64,000 nt of DNA from Labrys monachus (GCF_030814655.1 NZ_JAUSVK010000001.1:5339001-5403000); one strand, 5' to 3'. Positions 9,480 through 18,776 are shown, numbered from the stretch's first letter. Numbers and translations: made by a program. Notes: a model not told the origin generated them from the letters alone.

Positions 9480-9584
9480 ATGCCAACGACGAGCCACACC
9501 GACTGGGACGTTCACGTCATCGAGTTCGCCCGTTCGAAGGACCAGCCCCTCGCCAGCCTCGTGCATGGCGCCCATGCAAGCTGA
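9480..9584 (+). pseudogene. Remnant of a lactonase-like metallohydrolase gene
   Basis: Ten bases after the permease stop, an ATG opens a 34-residue frame, MPTTSHTDWDVHVIEFARSK and then DQPLASLVHGAH, before a TGA. This resembles the N-terminus of N-acyl-homoserine-lactonase-family metallo-beta-lactamase-fold proteins (HVIEFARSKDQPxASLxHGA), but the metal-binding HxHxDH region that should follow is missing. A second protein-like stretch in another frame, KNLSVVKEIEGFRIVKAA, ends at 9666 and may be the tail of the same gene or of a lost neighbour. The best reading is the last gene of the sugar operon, destroyed by a large internal deletion. From 9667 to 9834 I see nothing. Confidence 0.5.
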
Positions 9585-9834
9585 TCTCCTGCACGACAGC
9601 GACCGCCGGAAGAACCTGTCGGTCGTCAAGGAGATCGAGGGCTTCCGGATCGTGAAGGCGGCCTGATCCGCGCGTTTCCCGGCTGCGGCGACGTCTTGTC
9701 CGCTCCGGGAAACAGCGTGCTTCGCGAGTTGAAACGTCTCGCCAGCCGGTTGGACAAGGGCGGACGGGACGTCCGTGCACCCGGAGATCAGGGTCCCGCT
9801 CCAGTCGCCGGCCCTCAGGACAGGCGCGCCGGCG

Positions 9835-10635
9835 TCACAGCACCACGACATGCGCGCCGACGTCCACGCGGTTGTAGAGGTCGATGATGTCGGGATTGGC
9901 CATGCGGATGCAGCCCGACGACACCGCCTTGCCGATCGAATCGGGTTCGTTGGTGCCGTGGATGCGGTACAGCGTCGAGCCGAGATAGAGCGCGCGGGCG
10001 CCGAGCGGGTTGTTCAGGCCGCCATCCATGTGGCCGGGCAGATTGGGACGGCGGGCGATCATTTCCTTCGGCGGCGTCCAGTCCGGCCATTCGCGCTTGC
10101 GGCTGATGGCCTCCTCGCCCTTCCAGGCAAAACCCTCCTTACCGACGCCGATGCCGTAGCGCACGGCGGAACTGTCGTCGAGCATCAGGTAGAGCCGGCG
10201 CTCCCGCGTCGAGATGATGATCGTGCCGGGGGCGTAGCCCGAAAAAGGCACGATCTCGCGCGGAATCGGCGAAACCGCCATCACGGCGCGCGTATCGTCC
10301 TTCGCGCCCGCATCGCCCTCCGCACGCGGCGCGATGCGCCGCTGCGGCTGGCTGCCCTGCCAGTTGCCGGGGGCGCCGTCGTCCTGGCCCGGATCATAAT
10401 ATCCGGGATCCTCCTGGCCGGGGTCGTATTGGCCGGGATCGGCGTCCCCGGAATCGTAGCGGTAATCCGTCTCCGGCGGAGCCCACCTGGCTCCTCTCTG
10501 CCCGGCATAGCCCTGGCCGTCATCCTGTCCGTAGAACGGCGCGTAGCGCGATCCGTCATCGAGTTCCTGGGCACGGGCCGTTCCGCCCAGCACAATCACC
10601 GCGAGGATCGGGAGAAAAATCGTCTTCTTGATCAT
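9835..10635 (-). CDS. L,D-transpeptidase (YkuD domain)
   Basis: A 266-residue exported protein: signal peptide (MIKKTIFLPILAVIVLGGTARA), then a low-complexity region with repeated DPGQ units (residues about 66-84), then the YkuD catalytic domain from about residue 135. The active-site signature is present as YRIHGTNE (His226) and SSGCIRM (Cys242), in a normal spacing. Such enzymes form or modify 3-3 peptidoglycan cross-links or anchor proteins in the periplasm. The Asp/Tyr/Gly/Pro-rich linker is probably flexible. It is downstream of parC on the same strand with a 159-base gap, so it probably has its own promoter. Confidence 0.93.
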   Translation of the reverse strand: MIKKTIFLPILAVIVLGGTARAQELDDGSRYAPFYGQDDGQGYAGQRGARWAPPETDYRYDSGDADPGQYDPGQEDPGYYDPGQDDGAPGNWQGSQPQRRIAPRAEGDAGAKDDTRAVMAVSPIPREIVPFSGYAPGTIIISTRERRLYLMLDDSSAVRYGIGVGKEGFAWKGEEAISRKREWPDWTPPKEMIARRPNLPGHMDGGLNNPLGARALYLGSTLYRIHGTNEPDSIGKAVSSGCIRMANPDIIDLYNRVDVGAHVVVL

Positions 10636-10794
10636 GAACCCTGTAAACCATGCGTCCCGGCCTCGGCAGCCGGGGTGAGGCCCTGCATCGGCAGGCCTGT
10701 TCGACAGGGACGATCCCGGGCCGCACCGGCTTAATTGTGGCCGGAGGGCGCGGCAGAACGCCGCTGTTAACCATGCTGCACGGTCAAGCCCGTC

Positions 10795-13044
10795 CTACCG
10801 CCCGGTGAATTTGTTGTTCTTCGGAAAGCCCTTGGGCGGCAGGCGCCCGGCGTCGGCGCGGTTGCCGATCCATTGCACGAGATCCGTCACCGTCCAGGTC
10901 CGCCCCGAGGAATCGGTCCAGGTCAGCCCCTGCGCCTTGTCGAAGACGCGCAGATCCGACAGGCCGCCGTCGCGGTATTTCTGCAGGCGGACGCCGCGCC
11001 CCCGCGACATCTCCACCATCTGGTGCAGCGGGAAGACCAGCATCTTGCGGTTCTCGCCGATCACCGCGACCATGTCGCCGGTCACCGGCACGATGCAGCG
11101 CGCCTCCGCCGGCGTCTCGACATTGAGCACCGACTTGCCCTTGCGCGTATTGGCGAGGATGTCGTCCTCCGCCACCACGAAGCCGCGCCCGTCCGTCGCC
11201 GCGACGACGAGCTTGCGCCCGCCCTGATAGGCGAAGACGTCGACGATGTCGGCGCCCTCGTCGAGATCGACCATCAGGCGAATCGGCTCGCCGGCGCTGC
11301 GCCCCCCCGGCAGCTTGGACGCTTCGAGCGTATAGACCTTGCCATTGGTGGCGAAGGCCAGGAGCCTGGCCGTCGTCTCGGTCTGGAAGGAGAGCTTCAG
11401 GCGGTCGTCGGCCTTGAAGGTGAGCGCGGAGACATCCGACAAATGCCCCTTCAGGGCGCGGATCCAGCCCTTTTCCGACACCACGACAGTGATCGGCTCG
11501 CGCTCCACCATCGCCTCCGTCACGACGGAAAGGTCGATCGTGCCGGCCTTGGAGGCGTCGATATCGGTGCGGCGCTTGCCGAGCGGCGTATCGGGGCCGA
11601 AGATCCTGGCGGTCTCGCCGACCTGCCAGGCCACCGTCTTCCACTGCCGCGCCTCGGAGGCCAGCAGCTTCTCGATGTTGTTCTTTTCCTTGCCGAGTTC
11701 GTCGTGCTCGCGCCGGAGTTCCATTTCCTCGAGCTTGCGCAGGTTGCGCAGGCGCATGTTGAGGATGGCTTCGGCCTGCACGTCGCTGAGCGAGAAGGCT
11801 GCGATCAGTTCCGCCTTGGGCTCGTCCTCGTAGCGGATGATGCGGATGACCTCGTCGAGGTTGAGATAGGCGATGATATAGCCGGCCAGCACCTCCATGC
11901 GCCGCTCCACCGCGGCGAGGCGATGCTTCGAGCGGCGCACCAGCACGGTGCGCCGATGGTCGAGCCATTGCCGCAGGGCCTCGCCGAGCGAGAGAACGCG
12001 CGGCACCTGCCCGTCGACCAGCACATTCATGTTGAGCGGAATGCGGCTCTCGAGCTCGGAGAGCTTGAACAGCGATTCCATCATTACGGCGTCGTCGACA
12101 TTGCGCGACTTCGGCTCGATGACGACGCGCACGTCCTCCGCCGATTCGTCGCGGACATCGCCGACGAGGGGCAATTTGCGCTCCTCCAGCAATTCGGCGA
12201 GCTTCTCGATGAGCCGGCTCTTCTGCACCAGCCAGGGTATCTCGGTGATCACCACCGCCCAGGTGCCGCGCCCGAGATCCTCCCGGTGCCAGCGGGCCCG
12301 GACGCGGAAGCCGCCGCGCCCGGTGGAATAGCTTTCCAGGATCGAGGCGGGACTTTCCGTGACGATGCCGCCGGTCGGAAAGTCCGGACCTTTGACGAAT
12401 TGCAGGAGATCGGCCGTGGAGGCGCCGGGATTCTCGATCAGGTGCAGCGCAGCCTGGCAGAGCTCATAGGCGTTGTGCGGGGGAATCGAGGTCGCCATGC
12501 CCACGGCGATGCCCTGCGCGCCGTTGGCGAGCAGGTTCGGAAAGGCGCCGGGCATGACCACCGGCTCCTCGTCCTCATTGTTGTAGGTGGGGCGGAAATC
12601 GACCGCATCCTCGTCGATGCCCTCGAGAATGAGCATGGCGACAGGGGTCAGCCGCGCCTCGGTGTACCGATAGGCTGCGGCATTGTCGCCGTCGATATTG
12701 CCGAAATTGCCCTGGCCGTCGATCAGCGGATAGCGCTGGGCGAAGTCCTGGGCGAGGCGCACCAGCGCGTCGTAGACGGCCTGGTCGCCATGGGGGTGAT
12801 ACTTGCCGATGACGTCGCCGACGACGCGGGCGCATTTCTTGAAGGCCTGGTCCGGGTCGAGCCTGAGCAGGCGCATCGCATGCAGGATGCGCCGATGCAC
12901 CGGCTTGAGGCCGTCGCGTGCGTCGGGCAAGGCGCGGCCCATGATGGTCGACAAGGCGTAGGCGAGATAGCGCTCTTCCAACGCCTCGCGCAGGTTGACG
13001 GGCTCGATGCCGTCGCCGGCCGGCGGTTGTTCAATTTCGTCCAT
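10795..13044 (-). CDS. parC: DNA topoisomerase IV subunit A
   Basis: A 749-residue type IIA topoisomerase subunit that, with ParE, decatenates chromosomes. The N-terminal breakage-rejoining domain has [16 protein letters not shown], the [14 protein letters not shown] region and the catalytic tyrosine in AYRYTEARL (Tyr127). A coiled region and a beta-pinwheel C-terminal domain follow. The length fits ParC rather than GyrA, and the C-terminus has no clear GyrA box. I chose the ATG at 13044 ([12 protein letters not shown]); the longer open frame is unlike the family. At the quinolone-interacting serine of E. coli ParC the residue is Gln88, and Asp92 replaces the nearby Glu. Confidence 0.95.
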   Translation of the reverse strand: MDEIEQPPAGDGIEPVNLREALEERYLAYALSTIMGRALPDARDGLKPVHRRILHAMRLLRLDPDQAFKKCARVVGDVIGKYHPHGDQAVYDALVRLAQDFAQRYPLIDGQGNFGNIDGDNAAAYRYTEARLTPVAMLILEGIDEDAVDFRPTYNNEDEEPVVMPGAFPNLLANGAQGIAVGMATSIPPHNAYELCQAALHLIENPGASTADLLQFVKGPDFPTGGIVTESPASILESYSTGRGGFRVRARWHREDLGRGTWAVVITEIPWLVQKSRLIEKLAELLEERKLPLVGDVRDESAEDVRVVIEPKSRNVDDAVMMESLFKLSELESRIPLNMNVLVDGQVPRVLSLGEALRQWLDHRRTVLVRRSKHRLAAVERRMEVLAGYIIAYLNLDEVIRIIRYEDEPKAELIAAFSLSDVQAEAILNMRLRNLRKLEEMELRREHDELGKEKNNIEKLLASEARQWKTVAWQVGETARIFGPDTPLGKRRTDIDASKAGTIDLSVVTEAMVEREPITVVVSEKGWIRALKGHLSDVSALTFKADDRLKLSFQTETTARLLAFATNGKVYTLEASKLPGGRSAGEPIRLMVDLDEGADIVDVFAYQGGRKLVVAATDGRGFVVAEDDILANTRKGKSVLNVETPAEARCIVPVTGDMVAVIGENRKMLVFPLHQMVEMSRGRGVRLQKYRDGGLSDLRVFDKAQGLTWTDSSGRTWTVTDLVQWIGNRADAGRLPPKGFPKNNKFTGR

Positions 13045-13303
13045 GCCCTTGACATACAAAATATCTATGAGTCGAGGCAAGCAATCGCCGGAAACCCACA
13101 GCCATCCGGCCGAACGGCCCGCGTTCGGGACTGCGGCTCCATCCTCGACATTCGGTCCCCAACGCCACCGAGGCGCCTCCGCTCTCCAAACCAAGGAAAG
13201 CCGTGCTTCGGACGCTCCAGCTTTTGACAAGCCGCCCGCGCTGCACGATTCTTGCCGGATCGGCGGCGCTCGTTCCCCGCTTTTGTTCAACCAGGATTTC
13301 GCG

Positions 13304-14326
13304 ATGTTTCAGACACTGCCGCGGCGTGGCGAGGGAAGCGAGCCGGCGCTGACGCCGCCCGCCGCGGACGAACCGGCAAGGCCGCCGCGTCCCGTCGTCG
13401 GCCTGGCTCTCGGCGGCGGCGCGGCACGCGGTTTCGCCCATATCGGCGTGCTGCGCGTGCTCGACGCGGCCGGCTACGATGTCGACGTCATTGCCGGCAC
13501 CTCGATCGGCGCCGTCGTCGGCGGATGCTATATCGCAGGCAAGCTCGACCAATTCGAGGAATGGGCGCGCAGCCTGACCAAGCGGCGCGTCCTCAGCCTG
13601 CTCGACTTCAATCTCGGCGGCAGCGGCCTGATCGCCGGCACCAAGCTCGCGCGCTCGCTGCATGACGAATTGGAAGGGCTGATGATCGAGGACCTGCGCA
13701 TCCCCTTCCTGGCCGTCGCCACCGAGATCGGCCCCGGCCACGAAATCTGGCTCACCAAGGGCAATCTCGTCACCGCCCTGCGCGCCTCCTACGCCCTGCC
13801 CGGCATTTTCGAGCCCGTCCGCATCAACGGACGCTGGCTGATGGACGGGGCCCTGGTCAATCCCGTGCCCGTCTCCGCGGCCCGCGCGCTCGGCGCCCGC
13901 GCCGTGATCGCCGTCAACCTCAACGGCGAACTGACGGGCCGCGGCGCCGTCATCCACGCCGTCGGTGCGGTCGCCGAAGCGGACGATCCGCCGATTCCGC
14001 GGCGGCGCATCCGCGGCAGCCGGGCGCTCGGGGCAGCGACCTCGCTGGTGCGGCGCCGCTTCGGCTTCGCCACGCCGCCGGCGGAACGGCGGGCGATGCG
14101 CTCGCCCGGCATCCATACGGTGATGATGGAGGCCTTCAACATCACGCAGGACCGCATCTCGCGCTCCCGCCTCGCCGGCGACCCGCCCGACGTCTCGATC
14201 GGTCCGCGCCTCGGGCGCATCACGCCGTTCGATTTCCACAAGGCGGCCGAGAGCATCGAACTGGGCGCCGACGCCGCAGTCAAATCGCTCGACGCGATCA
14301 AGGAGACGCTGGAAGCGCTGGCGTGA
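13304..14326 (+). CDS. Patatin-like phospholipase family protein (RssA type)
   Basis: A 340-residue protein with the patatin Ser-Asp dyad fold: oxyanion loop [18 protein letters not shown], nucleophile elbow GTSIGAVVG and the aspartate motif [11 protein letters not shown]. The C-terminal third contains an Arg-rich insert and the [14 protein letters not shown] region seen in the bacterial RssA/YchK group. It has no signal peptide, so it probably acts in the cytosol or on the inner membrane as a lipid acyl hydrolase; the substrate is unknown. The ATG at 13304 ([11 protein letters not shown]) places the domain about 30 residues in. It is divergent from parC over a 259-base gap. Confidence 0.9.
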   Translation: MFQTLPRRGEGSEPALTPPAADEPARPPRPVVGLALGGGAARGFAHIGVLRVLDAAGYDVDVIAGTSIGAVVGGCYIAGKLDQFEEWARSLTKRRVLSLLDFNLGGSGLIAGTKLARSLHDELEGLMIEDLRIPFLAVATEIGPGHEIWLTKGNLVTALRASYALPGIFEPVRINGRWLMDGALVNPVPVSAARALGARAVIAVNLNGELTGRGAVIHAVGAVAEADDPPIPRRRIRGSRALGAATSLVRRRFGFATPPAERRAMRSPGIHTVMMEAFNITQDRISRSRLAGDPPDVSIGPRLGRITPFDFHKAAESIELGADAAVKSLDAIKETLEALA

Positions 14327-14636
14327 CGAGTTCTCCACCCTCTGCGCAGGTTTCGTCCTGCTTTATGGCCTGGGCAGCGGCGCTTTCGCCGTTGCCCGGG
14401 CGACCATGCCTCTCGTGTTCTACGACAAGGAGGCTTATGCGAAGGCGGCGTCTCACATCGCCTTGCCGCTCAACCTCATCTCCGCGTTGTCCCCGCCGGT
14501 CCTGGTGGCCTTGCTGACCCACTTCGGGACCAATGCCCTTCTCGGCTTCTGCATGCTGTGTTCGGGGACCGCCTTTGCCATCCTATTGCGGCTCAGCCGT
14601 CGCCGTCCCCAGGTCAGGCCGATAGCAGCCATCTGA
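14327..14636 (+). pseudogene. C-terminal fragment of an MFS transporter
   Basis: From the patatin stop codon onward, one frame encodes about 100 residues of membrane protein: EFSTLCAGFVLLYGLGSGAF, TMPLVFYDKEAYAKAASHIA, then HFGTNALLGFCMLCSGTAFA and a basic tail ending at 14636. This looks like the last three or four helices of a major facilitator protein. There is no upstream part, and the only ATG (14406) is inside a helix-coding region, so the gene is 5'-truncated. Its end overlaps the convergent DUF4865 gene by 54 bases. It is probably a decayed gene; function as a short peptide is unlikely. Confidence 0.6.
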
Positions 14637-15269
14637 CAGGTTGCGGCTGGTCTCCGGCCCGCCTTGCACCGAGACTTTCCCGGGACCAGCCATCCCGCCC
14701 ATTCCGGGAACCGAGAGATGCAGCACGTTGTAGCGGACAGCGGCGTCCTGCGCCGATTCGCGGTCCCAGAGCGTGAAGCGGACCATCTGCCAGGATTGCG
14801 GATCGACGGCCAGGGCCGTCATGCAGACACCCTGCAAGGCCGCGTGGCAGGCAAGGGCGTTCAGCGCAGAATCCACCCCGGCCCCCGGATCGGCATCGGG
14901 AGCCATCGGCCAGGTTTCACGCGTGGCTGTCTGCGCCTCGGAAAGCGCGGCATCCCCGCGTAGGCACGCCACGCCCGTCCAATGCCGCACGGGCGGACGC
15001 CCGAACGAGGAAACGATGGCGCCGAAGCCGCCGCCGCCCCACAGGAACCGTCCCATGCCACCCGTGTCCGCCCACAAATAGAAGGGCGCATATTGGTTGA
15101 CGGGCGAGCCGTCGACGCCGCGCTCGCGGATCAGATAGGCCTTGAGGCCGAGGCCGGGGAGATCGTCGAGCAGCGGGCCCTTCTCGGCGACGCGCCGCCG
15201 GATGACGGTCATGTCGTAATCGGCCGGCAGGCCGATTTCGTACTGCATGGCATACATGGCTTGCCTCAT
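14583..15269 (-). CDS. DUF4865 family protein
   Basis: A 228-residue protein beginning MRQAMYAMQYEIGLPADYDM and containing GPLLDDLPGLGLKAYLIRER, NQYAPFYLWADTGGMGRFLW and a Trp/Arg-containing second half, as in the DUF4865 family. The family's function is unknown to me. I chose the ATG at 15269 because it overlaps the stop of the upstream cupin gene as ATGA, which suggests translational coupling; an ATG four codons later is also possible. It is the last gene of the cupin/tautomerase cluster that diverges from a LysR regulator. Confidence 0.85.
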   Translation of the reverse strand: MRQAMYAMQYEIGLPADYDMTVIRRRVAEKGPLLDDLPGLGLKAYLIRERGVDGSPVNQYAPFYLWADTGGMGRFLWGGGGFGAIVSSFGRPPVRHWTGVACLRGDAALSEAQTATRETWPMAPDADPGAGVDSALNALACHAALQGVCMTALAVDPQSWQMVRFTLWDRESAQDAAVRYNVLHLSVPGMGGMAGPGKVSVQGGPETSRNLSDGCYRPDLGTATAEPQ

Positions 15270-15691
15270 GCGCCGACGGCACCGAGCCAATGGACGGCCG
15301 TCCCGTGCTCGATCGCCTGGATGCTGAGATAGCTGAAAGGACTGTCCGCCGCGGCACCGTGCCAATGCGCTTCGTTCGGCGGGAACCAGACGGTATCGCC
15401 TGCCCGCAATTCGACGACGTCGCCGCCGCGCCGCTGCGCGAGGCCGGCGCCCGACAGCGCGAACAGCATCTGGCCCCGGGGATGGCTGTGCCAATGCGTC
15501 CGGACACCCGGATCGAATGTCGCGCGCAGCGCTGTCGGCTCGCCGTCCTTCGTCCCCGACAGCAGCGTTTCGACGCGGAAGGTGCCGGACGCGATGCCGT
15601 CCGGCGACCGGGCCACGCTCCGGCCGGCGCGCAGGACGGTCATTTCGACCGGCAGGCCGGGAGGGACCGGCATGATGGCGGGATCGGTCAT
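15266..15691 (-). CDS. Cupin domain-containing protein
   Basis: A 141-residue single-domain cupin. Motif 1 is visible as THWHSHPRGQMLFALSGAG, with the His and Gln ligands, and motif 2 as PPNEAHWHG. Such proteins bind a divalent metal and include isomerases, dioxygenases and small-molecule sensors; the substrate is unknown. It sits between the tautomerase (13-base gap) and DUF4865 (4-base overlap) in one transcription unit. Confidence 0.9.
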   Translation of the reverse strand: MTDPAIMPVPPGLPVEMTVLRAGRSVARSPDGIASGTFRVETLLSGTKDGEPTALRATFDPGVRTHWHSHPRGQMLFALSGAGLAQRRGGDVVELRAGDTVWFPPNEAHWHGAAADSPFSYLSIQAIEHGTAVHWLGAVGA

Positions 15692-15704
15692 CGCCTTGCC
15701 CCGG

Positions 15705-16097
15705 TCACGCGGCCGGCTCGATCATCGAGGCGACGCCGTTGCCGAACGACCAGTCCTCGGGCGCCGTGGTGGTGATGACGACCATGACGTCCTCCGGCCT
15801 CAGGCCGGGCGCCTGTGCGAGGCCGTCGACCAGGCGCCGGTAGAACGCCTGCTTGACCTGCCTGGACCGGGGCCGGCCGGCCGTGACGGCGATCAGCACG
15901 AAATCGTCCGAGCGCGGGCCGCCGAGATAATGGCGGTCGAACACCAGTTCGCCCGCCTCGTGCTGATGGATGGCCTGGAAGCGATCGTCGGCAGGCACGT
16001 CGAAGGCCTCGACGAGCGCCCCATGGACGGTATCGGAGAGAGAGCGGAGATAGTCGGGCGATTTTCCCTTCAGGAGGGACAGGCGCACGAAGGGCAT
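15705..16097 (-). CDS. Tautomerase family protein
   Basis: A 130-residue protein beginning MPFVRLSLLKGKS. The proline exposed after removal of Met1 is the general base of the tautomerase superfamily, which is why I chose the ATG at 16097 over upstream starts (one of them, MPIMPFVR at 16106, also has a second-position proline). Other features are FQAIHQHEAGELVFDRHYLG and PEDVMVVITTTAPEDWSFG, typical of the larger tautomerase_2 proteins. It is the first gene of the cluster with the cupin and DUF4865 genes and is divergent from the LysR gene over 120 bases. Confidence 0.88.
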   Translation of the reverse strand: MPFVRLSLLKGKSPDYLRSLSDTVHGALVEAFDVPADDRFQAIHQHEAGELVFDRHYLGGPRSDDFVLIAVTAGRPRSRQVKQAFYRRLVDGLAQAPGLRPEDVMVVITTTAPEDWSFGNGVASMIEPAA

Positions 16098-16217
16098 GAT
16101 CGGCATCCCGTGAAAGCAAGGTTCCATTGCCTTGATCTCTCGATCATGCGCCGGCATCATGATTCATAAAATCGGGAAATTTCGAACGAACAATCCCTGA
16201 AAACAGGACGGTTTCAC

Positions 16218-17129
16218 ATGCGCCGCGTCATCCTCGATCTCGATGTGCTCGCCAGCTTCGTTGCCGGTGTCGAGCTCGGCAGCTTCGCCCGGGCGGCCGA
16301 GCGGCTCGGACGGTCGACCTCGGCCGTCAGCGCGCAGCTGAAGAAGCTCGAGGACCAGGCGGGGACGGCGATCTTGCGAAAATCCGGGAGAGGCCTCGCC
16401 CTCACCGAGGCGGGCGAGACCATGCTCGCCCATGCCCGCCGCCTCCTGGAGCTCAACGACGAGGCGGTGGCGGCCGTCCGCGGCATCGACCTCGAAGGCA
16501 CCGTGAGGTTCGGCGTGCAGGAGGACCTGGGAGAAACCGTGCTGCCGGCCATCCTCGGCCGTTTCGCACGGGCGCATCCAAAGGTGAGGATCGAGGCAAG
16601 GGTCGCCCGCAACGCCGAACTGCTCGACCGCATCGCCGCCGGGCAGCTCGACCTCGCCATCGCCTGGGGCGACGGCTCCCGGGACGATGCCGCGTCCCTC
16701 GCCGGGGAAGCCCTGGCCGAGATGCCGATGCGCTGGATCGGACCGGCGGGAGAAGGCGCGGTCTTTGCCTTCCCGCCCGGAGATCCGCTCCCGCTCGTGA
16801 TGTTCGAGGCGCCCTGCCTGTTCCGCACGGCGGCCACCGAGGCCCTGGACAGGGCCGGCATAGCCTGGCGGATCGCCTTCACCGGCGCCAGCCTGACGGG
16901 GCTGTGGGCGGCGGTGGCGGCGGGCCTCGGCATCACCCTGCGCACCGCAATCGGGCTTCCCGCCGGGCTGGCGCCGATCGAGCCCGGCGGAGCCCTGCCC
17001 GCGGGGTTCCGCTCCCTGCCGCTGCGCCTCTATCGCGGGCACGCGGCACGCGATCCGGTCGTCGAAAGGCTGGCCGACATCATGCGCGACAGCCTGCGCG
17101 AACTGCCGCCGTCCCGCACTGCCGCCTGA
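16218..17129 (+). CDS. LysR-family transcriptional regulator
   Basis: A 303-residue regulator with the LysR N-terminal winged helix-turn-helix (SFARAAERLGRSTSAVSAQL, LTEAGETMLAHARRLL) and a C-terminal effector-binding domain (GTVRFGVQEDLGETVLP onward). It is divergent from the tautomerase-cupin-DUF4865 genes, which it probably controls; the 120-base gap between them would hold the operator. The effector is unknown. Confidence 0.93.
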   Translation: MRRVILDLDVLASFVAGVELGSFARAAERLGRSTSAVSAQLKKLEDQAGTAILRKSGRGLALTEAGETMLAHARRLLELNDEAVAAVRGIDLEGTVRFGVQEDLGETVLPAILGRFARAHPKVRIEARVARNAELLDRIAAGQLDLAIAWGDGSRDDAASLAGEALAEMPMRWIGPAGEGAVFAFPPGDPLPLVMFEAPCLFRTAATEALDRAGIAWRIAFTGASLTGLWAAVAAGLGITLRTAIGLPAGLAPIEPGGALPAGFRSLPLRLYRGHAARDPVVERLADIMRDSLRELPPSRTAA

Positions 17130-17144
17130 GCATGGCGAGGGTGT

Positions 17145-17573
17145 TCAGGCGGTGATGTATTCCCGCATGGCCTGCGTCTCGGCTTCCATCTCGGCGAGGC
17201 GATACTTCACGACGTCTCCGATCGAGACGATGCCGACGATGCGCCCGCTCTCGACCACCGGCATGTGGCGGAATTTTCCGGTCGTCATCTTTTCCATGAT
17301 GGCGGGAATCGTGTCGCTTTCACGCGCGGTCTCGACCTTCGCCGTCATGTGATGCGAGATCGGATGCTCCAGGCCGCCGGCGCCGCTCGTCGCCAGCGCC
17401 CGCACCACGTCGCGTTCCGACAGGATGCCGGCAATCGCCCCATCCCCGCCGGTGACGAGAACGGCGCCGATGCGCCGCTCGGCGAGCATGCGCGCCGCTT
17501 CGGCAATGGTGTGTTCCGGCGACAGGGAGATGATGTCCCTGCCCTTGCCGTTCAAAATCAGTGTGACAGACAT
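17145..17573 (-). CDS. CBS domain-containing protein
   Basis: A 142-residue protein made of two CBS domains: [20 protein letters not shown] with GILSERDVVRAL, then DTIPAIMEKMTTGKFRHMPV with IVGIVSIGDVVKYRL. Paired CBS domains bind adenine nucleotides and act as energy or redox sensors; no effector domain is attached here. I chose the ATG at 17573 because GGAGGA lies 8 bases upstream; the longer open frame begins with a sequence unlike the family. Confidence 0.9.
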   Translation of the reverse strand: MSVTLILNGKGRDIISLSPEHTIAEAARMLAERRIGAVLVTGGDGAIAGILSERDVVRALATSGAGGLEHPISHHMTAKVETARESDTIPAIMEKMTTGKFRHMPVVESGRIVGIVSIGDVVKYRLAEMEAETQAMREYITA

Positions 17574-17739
17574 GGGGCGTTCCTCCAACGAAACCCGCGC
17601 CGCAGGCGCTCGGTCTTTCGGGGAGCTCCCAGAAAAAGGGATTGTCATCCCCGAAAGAAGGATAGTGGCGATTGCGGCGCTCGCGCGCAAGGGTTGCCTG
17701 CGGCGCAATTCGCGCTCGAATCGCTTTTGCGTCCTGCGC

Positions 17740-18174
17740 TTACAGTGCGGCGTTCGTCCGGGCGATGAAGGCGACCAGCGCCTGCCGGCGCGTGGGGTCG
17801 TCGATGCCGGCGAAGATCATGCGCGTTCCCGGCACGAGCGCCTGGGGCGCGGCGATGAACCGGTCCAGCGTGGCGGCGTCCCATGTCGCCCCGCTGGCGC
17901 GCATCGCCGCCGAGAACGGGTAGCCTGCCAACGTGCCCGCCTTGCGTCCGATCACGCCCTGGAGGGACGGTCCCGTCATGCTGCGGGCCCCCGGTCCGAT
18001 CTGGTGGCAATGGGCGCAGGGCTCGAACACCGGATCGAAGGTCGCGTCGGGCGGGCGCATGTCGGCCGTGGCCCGCGCCGGTTCGGGTTCCGGCGCGTGC
18101 AGGGCGACCATGGCGATCCCCGCGGTTGCCCCGCCGAGCACGGCCGCGAGCGGAATCCACAGGACCCGCCTCAC
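17740..18174 (-). CDS. Class I cytochrome c family protein
   Basis: A 144-residue protein with an N-terminal hydrophobic segment (signal peptide or anchor) and one haem-binding motif, CAHCH (Cys53, Cys56, His57). The likely sixth ligand is Met119 in GTRMIF, and GPSLQGVIGRKAGT matches the class I cytochrome c fold. It would carry electrons in the periplasm. Its ATG overlaps the stop of the SCO gene as ATGA, so it is translated from the same message as the copper-delivery genes upstream. Confidence 0.93.
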   Translation of the reverse strand: MRRVLWIPLAAVLGGATAGIAMVALHAPEPEPARATADMRPPDATFDPVFEPCAHCHQIGPGARSMTGPSLQGVIGRKAGTLAGYPFSAAMRASGATWDAATLDRFIAAPQALVPGTRMIFAGIDDPTRRQALVAFIARTNAAL

Positions 18175-18776
18175 GAGGTCAGGGCCCGGCGCATCTTGGC
18201 GAGGGCTTCGTCGCGGGGCTCCTGATAATCGATCAGCGTCACCAATTCGCCCCGCGCATCCATCAGATAGACCGCCGTCGAGTGATCGAAGGTGTAGTTG
18301 TCGCCGTCGCCGACCTTCTTGGCGTAGACGCGGAATTTCTTGATCACGTCGGCGATCTCAGCCGGCGTTCCGGTTGCGGCGGTGATGCGCGGATCGAAGC
18401 TCTCCAGATAGGTCTTGAGCAGTTGGGGCGTGTCGCGCGCCGGGTCCACGGTGATGAACACGACGTTGAACTTGTCGCCGTCGGGCCCCAGCGCCTTGAG
18501 CCGGTCGGTCATGTCGGTGAGCGTCGTCGGGCAGGCATCCGGACAATTGGTGTAGCCGAAGAAATAGGCCGTGGGCTTGCCCAGGAAATCGGCCTGCGTG
18601 ATCGGCTTGCCGTCCTGATTGACGAGGGTGAATTCGCCGCCGATGAGGCTCGTCTGCGGCGATCCCCTGCCGCCGCTCCCCATGGACTGCCAGAGCAGCA
18701 CGCCGATGGCGCAAAGAATGCCCACCAGGACGGTGACGGCGATCACCTGCAGCCGATTTGCTTGAACGGTCATCAT
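18171..18776 (-). CDS. SCO family copper chaperone
   Basis: A 201-residue membrane-anchored protein with one N-terminal transmembrane helix and a thioredoxin-like domain. The copper ligands of the SCO family are present: NCPDACPTT (Cys78, Cys82) and DHSTAVYL (His165). SCO proteins help load the CuA centre of cytochrome c oxidase. The start is one of two adjacent ATGs (18776 or 18773) after a GGAGAG. The upstream PCuAC gene and downstream cytochrome c gene support a role in oxidase assembly. Confidence 0.95.
   Translation of the reverse strand: MMTVQANRLQVIAVTVLVGILCAIGVLLWQSMGSGGRGSPQTSLIGGEFTLVNQDGKPITQADFLGKPTAYFFGYTNCPDACPTTLTDMTDRLKALGPDGDKFNVVFITVDPARDTPQLLKTYLESFDPRITAATGTPAEIADVIKKFRVYAKKVGDGDNYTFDHSTAVYLMDARGELVTLIDYQEPRDEALAKMRRALTS

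Noticed and set aside
10383-10445. Repeated short units in the L,D-transpeptidase gene as a possible CRISPR or tandem repeat array
   Set aside because: They are in-frame codons for DPGQ-type repeats in a linker; there are no spacers or regular longer repeats.
10655-10680. CCCGGC/GCCGGG hairpin downstream of parC as a terminator
   Set aside because: No T run follows on the minus strand, and it lies more than 100 bases after the stop. GC-rich chance pairing is common here.
13049-13075. TTGACA followed by an A+T-rich stretch before the patatin gene, as a possible promoter
   Set aside because: No -10-like hexamer lies at 16-18 bases; the A+T-rich part is only 7 bases away. It could belong to either divergent gene, but I cannot support it.
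10873-13227. A 784-codon open frame antisense to parC
   Set aside because: The opposite strand has full topoisomerase motifs, and this frame shows none.
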